DNA of 11,002 nt from NCBI GenBank assembly GCA_031268115.1, contig JAIRXV010000471.1, positions 1 to 11,002 of the forward strand, read 5' to 3'. This DNA comes from Bifidobacteriaceae bacterium. GTDB taxonomy: Bacteria > Actinomycetota > Actinomycetes > Actinomycetales > WQXJ01. Made by a program: the position numbers and the translations under genes. The notes beneath the pieces were generated by a model. That model ran no database searches. It worked only from the letters and a program-made list of their open reading frames with translations, and was not told the DNA's origin. Shown one piece after another: positions 7,469 to 11,002 of this stretch (positions within the stretch are counted from its first letter, which is position 1; the number at the start of each line of letters is the position of its first letter).

Positions 7469-7630
7469 TCAAGCGTCCGTGTGGACGCAATCCCCGCTGC
7501 CGGCTTCCCCTTGACGCAGGGGCATAGGTACGGTTTGCCCCACGGCGCGCGGATCGGCCCGGACACGCGACTCTGCCCAGAGCCTACGCGCCGCCCATGC
7601 CCCCTTTTTAGGCCGAGGGTGCGAGCCCAT
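7469..7630 (-). CDS. Possible leaderless small ORF (53 codons) in the por leader
   Basis: An ATG at 7630-7628 opens a 53-codon frame that stops with TGA at 7471-7469, 17 bases before the porG start. The ATG lies at the position where transcription would begin from the promoter-like pair described at 7637-7665, so it could be a leaderless gene, a mode common in Actinomycetota. The peptide starts MGSHPRPKKG, is rich in Arg and Gly, and has two Trp and one Cys; I recognise no family. Against it: there is no Shine-Dalgarno, and by my hand count about 70% of third positions are G or C, no better than random GC-rich DNA. It is listed so that it can be tested, not as an established gene. Confidence 0.18.
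   Translation of the reverse strand: MGSHPRPKKGAWAARRLWAESRVRADPRAVGQTVPMPLRQGEAGSGDCVHTDA
7473..7488 (-). promoter_or_regulatory. Perfect hairpin just before the porG ribosome site
   Basis: GCGTCC and GGACGC form a perfect six-base-pair stem with a four-base loop. It ends 11 bases before the porG GGAGG and lies inside the 3' end of the possible small ORF. It could influence ribosome loading or mRNA stability, or be a small operator. There is no following U tract, so it does not look like an intrinsic terminator. Confidence 0.35.
7507..7541 (-). promoter_or_regulatory. Mutually exclusive leader hairpins upstream of porG
   Basis: In the - strand transcript the segment TGCCCCT (7524-7518) can pair with GGGGCA (7541-7536) upstream across an 11-base loop, or with AGGGG (7511-7507) downstream across a 6-base loop, but not both. 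Such competing stems are typical of attenuators and riboswitch-like leaders. Further short stems flank them: CTCT/AGAG at 7571-7582 and the stronger GCGTCC/GGACGC at 7473-7488. No known riboswitch class is recognised. GC-rich DNA makes chance stems of this size common. Confidence 0.3.
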
Positions 7631-7656
7631 GGGGGGACGTTAGTCCTATTCATGGG
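7626..7656. promoter_or_regulatory. Nested inverted repeat around the por -10 box (candidate operator)
   Basis: The outer arms are CCCATG (7626-7631) and CATGGG (7651-7656), 19 bases apart. The inner arms are GGAC (7635-7638) and GTCC (7643-7646) around GTTA. The two dyads share nearly the same centre, about 7641, which falls in the candidate -10 box. One arm lies in the promoter spacer and the other just past the -10. This is the arrangement of a repressor operator, and the neighbouring winged-helix gene is a candidate binder. The sequence could instead act as an RNA hairpin for read-through transcripts. Confidence 0.38.
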
Positions 7657-7665
7657 AGGATTCAA
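7637..7665 (-). promoter_or_regulatory. Candidate promoter of the por operon
   Basis: Read on the - strand, TTGAAT (7665-7660) and TAACGT (7642-7637) are separated by 17 bases. They fit the TTGAC-like and TANNNT patterns of actinobacterial housekeeping promoters. Transcription would start near 7630, giving a leader of about 180 bases before porG. No other equally good pair was noticed in the gap before porG. The -10 box sits inside a nested inverted repeat, so the site could be controlled by a bound regulator. GC-rich promoters are degenerate, so confidence is moderate. Confidence 0.4.
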
Positions 7666-7730
7666 CTGGCGCAGCGCAGAGTCCGCGCCGACGGACCGCT
7701 CACCGCGTGGGCTCGACCGGCGATTCGATC

Positions 7731-7801
7731 GCCGCCGCGCTACCCCTCGCCGCCGCGCTAACCCTCGCCGCCGCGCTACCCTCGCCGCCGCGCTACCCCT
7801 C
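7731..7801. repeat. Tandem repeat, four copies of an 18-bp GC-rich unit
   Basis: The unit is GCCGCCGCGCTACCCCTC on the + strand. Copies are at 7731-7748, 7749-7766 (one substitution), 7767-7783 (one base lost) and 7784-7801; a partial GCGGC follows. The 17-base copy would break any reading frame across the array, so it is better seen as non-coding, although a - strand frame through it reads as an Arg/Ala-rich chain. It lies between the winged-helix gene and the por promoter. Its purpose is unknown; slippage would make it variable among strains. Confidence 0.85.
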
Positions 7802-7832
7802 GCGGCAAAGCCCGCCAACAACCCTTTCCGCG
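7801..7832 (-). terminator. Hairpin after the winged-helix gene, possible terminator
   Basis: The arms CGCGG-AAAG and CTTT-(G)-CCGCG on the - strand give nine base pairs with one bulged base and a 13-base loop. It begins 10 bases past the stop codon of the winged-helix gene, the place expected for a terminator. There is no U tract, which is common for actinobacterial terminators but weakens the call. Confidence 0.42.
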
Positions 7833-7842
7833 CCGATGGAAA

Positions 7843-8403
7843 CTACCAGCCGTTGAATCCGTCCGCAGATTCAGTAACCGCAATCGCCGCATTGAACCGG
7901 TAACCGCGACCGCGAACGGTAAGGATGACGGTGGGCAGGGAAAGCCGCTCACGGATGCGCGCCACCTGCATGTCCACGGTTCGGCTGCCCTGGCGGGGCC
8001 GCGTGTCTCCCCAAACGGCCGCCAGCACCTCTTCGCGGCTGGCAATTCGTCCACCCAAGGTGATCAGGTAGGCGAGTACCCGGAACTGCCTGTCTGTCAG
8101 TGTGCGTTTGACGCCCTGCGCCCACACGGTGCGCTGCGTTGAATGAAACCGCAAGGTGGGAGAGATGGGAAGCTGGCGAAGGGTGGAGCTGAATTCGCGG
8201 TACTCCCGCGCTGCCCTGTCGGCATCGCGCTCCAACGGAACCCCGCGCCTTGGAACAAGAAGGGCCGCGGGCGCGATTGGGATCGCAGGAGTGGGCGGCA
8301 TCAAGGGAGTGGGCGGGGCCGAAGGGGGTGGGCTTTGGACCGTACGGGGTGTGCGCCCCTGTCGCGGCCGTGCCGATATTGGCGTTCTGACATGTGGGAA
8401 CAT
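7843..8403 (-). CDS. Orphan winged-helix DNA-binding protein (OmpR/PhoB-type domain)
   Basis: The C-terminal part (about residues 88-173 of 186) is an OmpR/PhoB-type winged helix: LTDRQFRVLAYLITLGGRIASREEVLAAVWGD (102-133), the recognition-helix region SRTVDMQVARIRERL (140-154) and the wing TVRGRGYRF (162-170). There is no receiver domain in front of it, so it is not a standard response regulator. Instead residues 1-57 are rich in Pro and Ala and probably disordered. It should be a cytoplasmic transcription factor. The start is uncertain: the ATG at 8403 has no good ribosome site, and starts further in are possible, for example Met35 or a TTG at Leu57. An inverted repeat overlaps the chosen start codon. 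It lies upstream of por on the same strand and divergent from the symporter, so it may control either or itself; the target is unknown. Confidence 0.72.
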   Translation of the reverse strand: MFPHVRTPISARPRQGRTPRTVQSPPPSAPPTPLMPPTPAIPIAPAALLVPRRGVPLERDADRAAREYREFSSTLRQLPISPTLRFHSTQRTVWAQGVKRTLTDRQFRVLAYLITLGGRIASREEVLAAVWGDTRPRQGSRTVDMQVARIRERLSLPTVILTVRGRGYRFNAAIAVTESADGFNGW

Positions 8404-8404
8404 G
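8391..8404. promoter_or_regulatory. Inverted repeat over the winged-helix gene start
   Basis: CATGT-GGGA-ACATG is a perfect dyad of five-base arms with a four-base centre. It covers the ATG at 8403-8401. It could be an autoregulatory operator. It also shares the CATG/GGG character of the nested repeat at the por promoter, though the match is short and may be chance. Confidence 0.25.
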
Positions 8405-9075
8405 GCTGGGCATCCGTGGAGGTTATGCCGCTAGCCCGGCAAGTTCGCGGGTGGGGCGGCAGGGTGGTTGGGGCCTGGGTTTGGGTTAGGCCCGACAACA
8501 CCACATTCGCCGCGTTTCGCGCGCGCCAGCGTCGTCGCTGAGCGAACGTGAAATCCTCACTCGCAGAAGATTGGCAGAAACGTCACCGCGTAGTCAACAC
8601 GTGGATTGTGACTTTTGTCCACCATGCGAGATCTCTGCCGCTCACGGACGATGCCGGTCCCTGCCCTGACCAGCCGATTTACCCCGCCATAGGCCCCGCG
8701 GTCCGTGCGCCAAGCGCGGTGACACACGCTCGCTATCTAGGACGCCCAACTGGTTGGCCGTGCGAGGCGGATAGCTTCGCTGGCGATGGACATCCGCCCC
8801 CGCCCCAGTGCGCCCAAGAACGGCGCCGAGCTTTGGGGCGCGTGCGGCGGAATGGACTGCGGCTGCGCGCCAGTTTCCCGCCAGTGTTGTCTGCGCCCAT
8901 GTTGCGGGCAGATGCGCAGGCGCTGCCGAGCTTAGGTTCCCGCCAAGGGCCGCCATCGAGCGAGAGCCCGACCACACTCGGCAGCGCAGCATAAGGCGAA
9001 TTGCGCCGAGGTCACAAAGGACCAACCCGCGGCCCGGGGACCTAACACCACCCGTCCAAGGAGAACCCTCAAACC
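8404..9075. other. 672-base divergent intergenic region
   Basis: No convincing gene is seen between the divergent winged-helix and symporter genes. Several frames are open, the longest 148 codons on the + strand from 8548, but the peptide has no recognisable motif, and it ends before the symporter with no coupling to it. The region should hold promoters for both flanking genes, but no strong -35/-10 pair stands out. The main structure noticed is the long imperfect hairpin at 8464-8504. Near the right end, AGGTC (9009-9013) and GACCT (9039-9043) are inverted arms upstream of the symporter ribosome site. No tRNA or known RNA gene is recognised. Confidence 0.5.
8464..8504. repeat. Long imperfect inverted repeat in the divergent intergenic region
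   Basis: The core arms are GGGCCT (8471-8476) and AGGCCC (8488-8493) around an 11-base loop. They extend outward through GTTG/CAAC (8467-8470 with 8496-8499) and GTG/CAC (8464-8466 with 8502-8504), interrupted by two dinucleotide bulges on the right side. In all 13 base pairs can form. It lies 60 bases upstream of the winged-helix start and could be an operator or an RNA hairpin. Confidence 0.5.
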
Positions 9076-10530
9076 ATGTCCGTCGATTGGCTCAGCCTGG
9101 GAGTTCTAGCTCTCGTTGCCGCTGCCTTCGCTGCGATTTTCATCCTGCGCCGCAGGCGTGTCGGTTTCACCGTGGTCACCCTCGGTGCCCTTGGCGTCGG
9201 TTTGGCCATAGGGGTGGTCTTCTCCGGTCACGTCGGCTTCGTGGCACCGATTGGCCGGATCTATGTCGCGGTGCTCGGCGCCATCGTGGCCCCGCTCATC
9301 ATCGTGTCGATCCTCTCATCGGTCACCTCCTTGCGTTCGGTCGCCCAGCTGAAGGGCATCGGGTTGCGCTCTGTCGCGTGGCTGCTCGGTTCGACGCTGC
9401 TCGCCATAGTTCTGGCGCTCGGTCTTGGCCTGGTGTTCGGGGTGGGCCGCAATTCTGCCCTAGCGATAGACGGCCTGGATCCCAGCGGCCTTGAGAATCA
9501 ACTCGTCTCGTTCTCGACGGTGCTCGTTGACTTCTTCCCTCACAACGTGGTCCTCGACATCGCGGAGAACAAGATCATCCCGATCATCCTGTTCACGCTG
9601 CTCATCGCGGTGTCGTATGTGCTGGTCGCCAACAAGAACCCGGCCAAACTGGCCCCGTTCAAGGCGCTTGTGGACGCCGTGCGAGAAATCGTCTACAAGG
9701 CGGTCGCGTTCATTATCGAGCTGACGCCCTACGCCGTGCTGGCCTTGGTGGCGGTCTCGGCTGGCAATGGCGCGAGCCAGGGCGTCGTGTGGTCGCTGAT
9801 CGCTCTTCTCCTCGTCTCATTCGTTGCCTTCGCCATCGACTCCTTCCTGTTGGGCGGTGTGCTGGTTACGGTGTTTGCGCAGGTCAACCCGGTGGCCTTC
9901 TTCCGCAAACTCCTGCCTGCCCAAGTGGTGGGCTTCTCCACTCAGTCCAGTGCGGGCACCCTACCTGTGACCACTGACATTTTGACCGCGAAGGTGGGGG
10001 TCGCACCCGCGGTCGCCAACTTCACCGCCCCGCTCGGCACCACCATCGGCATGCCAGGCTGCGCGGGCATTTGGCCGATGCTTGTTGCGATCTACGGCAT
10101 CCACGGCCTTGGCATCGACTATTCGGCCGCCGACTATGCGGTCCTCGCGCTGCTTTGCCTCTTCGTCTCGCTCGGGACCGCTGGCGTCCCGGGCACCGCC
10201 ACGATCACCACGGCCAGTGTGTTGACCGCTGTCGGCCTGCCGCTGGAGATTCTGCTGCTGGTGGTTCCGATCAGCGCTATCGCTGACACCGGCCGCACAG
10301 CCACCAACGTGACTGGCGCCGCCATCGCCGCCACCATCGTGGCCCGCGAGGAAGGCGCCTTGGACGATGAGGTTTTCGCTGGCACCAAACAGTTCGCCCC
10401 CACCGACGATGACGGCCCTCCCCCTGGCAACCCCGCGTCCCCATCGCTCGTGCCGGCCCAGGTGGCCGCCGATGGCGCACCTGACCCATTCGACGACGGT
10501 TTCCCGCTCGGTGGGTCCTGCCCGATCTGA
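9076..10530 (+). CDS. Cystine/dicarboxylate:cation symporter, DAACS family, TcyP-like
   Basis: This 484-residue membrane protein belongs to the sodium:dicarboxylate symporter family and looks closest to the L-cystine transporter TcyP. Family marks are the HP1-like serine loop FSTQSSAGTLPVTTD (287-301), GTTIGMPGCAGIWP (321-334), where glutamate carriers have a NMDGT motif and TcyP has a QNGCAGIYP-like one, the HP2-like GVPGTATITTASVLTAVGLP (about 370-389), and DTGRTATNVTG (404-414), which contacts the substrate. Eight or so transmembrane helices are visible from residue 5. A tail of about 60 residues, rich in Pro, Asp and Gly, follows helix 8 and is longer than in typical relatives. AAGGAG (9058-9063) lies 12 bases before the ATG, a rather long spacing. 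Cystine is the best substrate guess; dicarboxylates or other amino acids remain possible. A secreted-protein gene follows after 45 bases and may share the transcript. Confidence 0.85.
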   Translation: MSVDWLSLGVLALVAAAFAAIFILRRRRVGFTVVTLGALGVGLAIGVVFSGHVGFVAPIGRIYVAVLGAIVAPLIIVSILSSVTSLRSVAQLKGIGLRSVAWLLGSTLLAIVLALGLGLVFGVGRNSALAIDGLDPSGLENQLVSFSTVLVDFFPHNVVLDIAENKIIPIILFTLLIAVSYVLVANKNPAKLAPFKALVDAVREIVYKAVAFIIELTPYAVLALVAVSAGNGASQGVVWSLIALLLVSFVAFAIDSFLLGGVLVTVFAQVNPVAFFRKLLPAQVVGFSTQSSAGTLPVTTDILTAKVGVAPAVANFTAPLGTTIGMPGCAGIWPMLVAIYGIHGLGIDYSAADYAVLALLCLFVSLGTAGVPGTATITTASVLTAVGLPLEILLLVVPISAIADTGRTATNVTGAAIAATIVAREEGALDDEVFAGTKQFAPTDDDGPPPGNPASPSLVPAQVAADGAPDPFDDGFPLGGSCPI

Positions 10531-10575
10531 CTAAGCGACTTCCACGAGGAATAGCTCACTTACACAAGGAGCATC

Positions 10576-11002
10576 ATGACGACATTCCGGGCGCGATCGG
10601 CCTTCGCCATCGCGGCAACGATCGGTCTCTCGGCGATCCTCACCTTCGGTCCGGCGCCCGCGATGGCGGCCACGGCCGTGGGCGCACGTCTGGCCGCCGC
10701 GAACGGCGTGTACCTTCAGGAAGACTGCGACGGGGACGGCCTAGACGATGACACCGGCTTGCCAATCGCCCCGCCCGCCGCACCTACCCCGACTCCCACG
10801 CAGGCGGCACCGAGCACGCAGGCGCCACCGCCGCCCGATACCGGCGCGAGTAGCGGCGGAGGTGCGGATACCGGATCGGCATCAGCGGGCTCAGGCGGCG
10901 AACCGCCGTCAGGTGGATCGTCCGGTGGCGAAGGCGCGGCGCCGCCGCCCGCGGCCCCCACGGAACAGGCCCCCGCCCCCGCCCCCACCCCGACCGCGAA
11001 GG
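10576..11002 (+). CDS. Secreted protein with Asp-rich calcium-loop-like motif and Pro/Ala/Gly linker (partial)
   Basis: The frame is open from the ATG at 10576 to the window end (142 codons seen), preceded by ACAAGGAG at 10564-10571. Residues 1-31 are a signal peptide: basic start (FRARS), hydrophobic core, and a signal peptidase I site AMA before Ala32. The mature part begins with a short region containing EDCDGDGLDDDTGLP (49-63), which resembles a calcium-binding loop of the thrombospondin type 3 kind. From residue 64 on it is low-complexity Pro/Ala/Thr/Gln, then Gly/Ser, then Pro/Ala again, typical of a cell-wall-spanning linker. A C-terminal domain or anchor should follow outside the window. 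The protein is therefore exported, perhaps surface-bound; its function is unknown. Placement right after the symporter suggests co-transcription, but nothing links the functions. Confidence 0.75.
   Translation, partial: MTTFRARSAFAIAATIGLSAILTFGPAPAMAATAVGARLAAANGVYLQEDCDGDGLDDDTGLPIAPPAAPTPTPTQAAPSTQAPPPPDTGASSGGGADTGSASAGSGGEPPSGGSSGGEGAAPPPAAPTEQAPAPAPTPTAK

Noticed and set aside
7452..7490. Longer porG start (13 extra codons from 7490)
   Set aside because: The added residues are basic and not family-like, and the ATG at 7451 has an ideal ribosome site right before the conserved FQIVIHGRGGQG.
6847..7821. 324-codon - strand frame across the tandem repeat, leader and porG
   Set aside because: It overlaps porG in the wrong frame, its N-terminus is Arg/Ala repeat translation, and one 17-base repeat unit breaks the periodic frame.
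8582..8612. GTCAC...GTGAC dyad with CACGTG inside, considered as a CRP-like or other operator
   Set aside because: The arms are only five bases and 21 bases apart, and the half-sites do not match a known consensus.
8548..8994. 148-codon + strand open frame in the intergenic region
   Set aside because: No ribosome site, no motif, and a Pro/Arg-rich composition typical of random GC-rich DNA.

Overview
The window looks like a piece of a high-GC actinobacterial chromosome (Actinomycetota), judged from GC-rich third codon positions, Shine-Dalgarno plus ATGA-coupled gene starts, and the protein families. A four-subunit 2-oxoacid:ferredoxin oxidoreductase points to an anaerobic or facultatively anaerobic life style. 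There are eight gene-sized coding regions; the first and last run off the window. I see no tRNA, rRNA, IS element, integrase or CRISPR array.

Region 1 (1-2886, + strand) is the 3' end of a sugar-uptake operon. It holds the tail of one RbsC-type ABC permease, a complete second RbsC-type permease, and a 547-residue protein of the D-apionate lactonase (ApnL) family. All three are joined by ATGA overlaps. The set suggests import and catabolism of a branched sugar or sugar acid, with D-apiose/D-apionolactone the best guess. The ATPase and the substrate-binding protein would lie upstream.

Region 2 (2954-7451, - strand), convergent with region 1, is a tight operon porG-porA-porB followed by a GltD-like FAD/NAD(P)H module fused to a ferredoxin-type (PorD) domain. 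Together they should oxidise a 2-oxoacid, probably pyruvate, to acyl-CoA and CO2. The fused subunit offers a route for the electrons to NAD(P)+.

Region 3 (7452-7842) has no established gene. On the - strand it carries a promoter-like pair with a nested inverted repeat around the -10 box, and a leader with several hairpins, two of them mutually exclusive. A possible 53-codon leaderless small ORF starts where the predicted transcript would start. Upstream lie a tandem repeat of about 18 bp (four copies) and a hairpin just after the next gene. This is the part of the window most likely to hold undescribed regulation.

Region 4 (7843-8403, - strand) encodes an orphan OmpR/PhoB-type winged-helix DNA-binding protein with a proline-rich N-terminus and no receiver domain. 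It could regulate the por operon, itself, or the divergent genes. A 672-base gene-free region (8404-9075) follows, with one long imperfect hairpin.

Region 5 (9076-11002, + strand) encodes a TcyP-like DAACS symporter (cystine or dicarboxylate/amino-acid uptake). After 45 bases comes a secreted protein with a signal peptide, a short Asp-rich calcium-loop-like motif and a Pro/Ala/Gly-rich linker, cut off by the window end.
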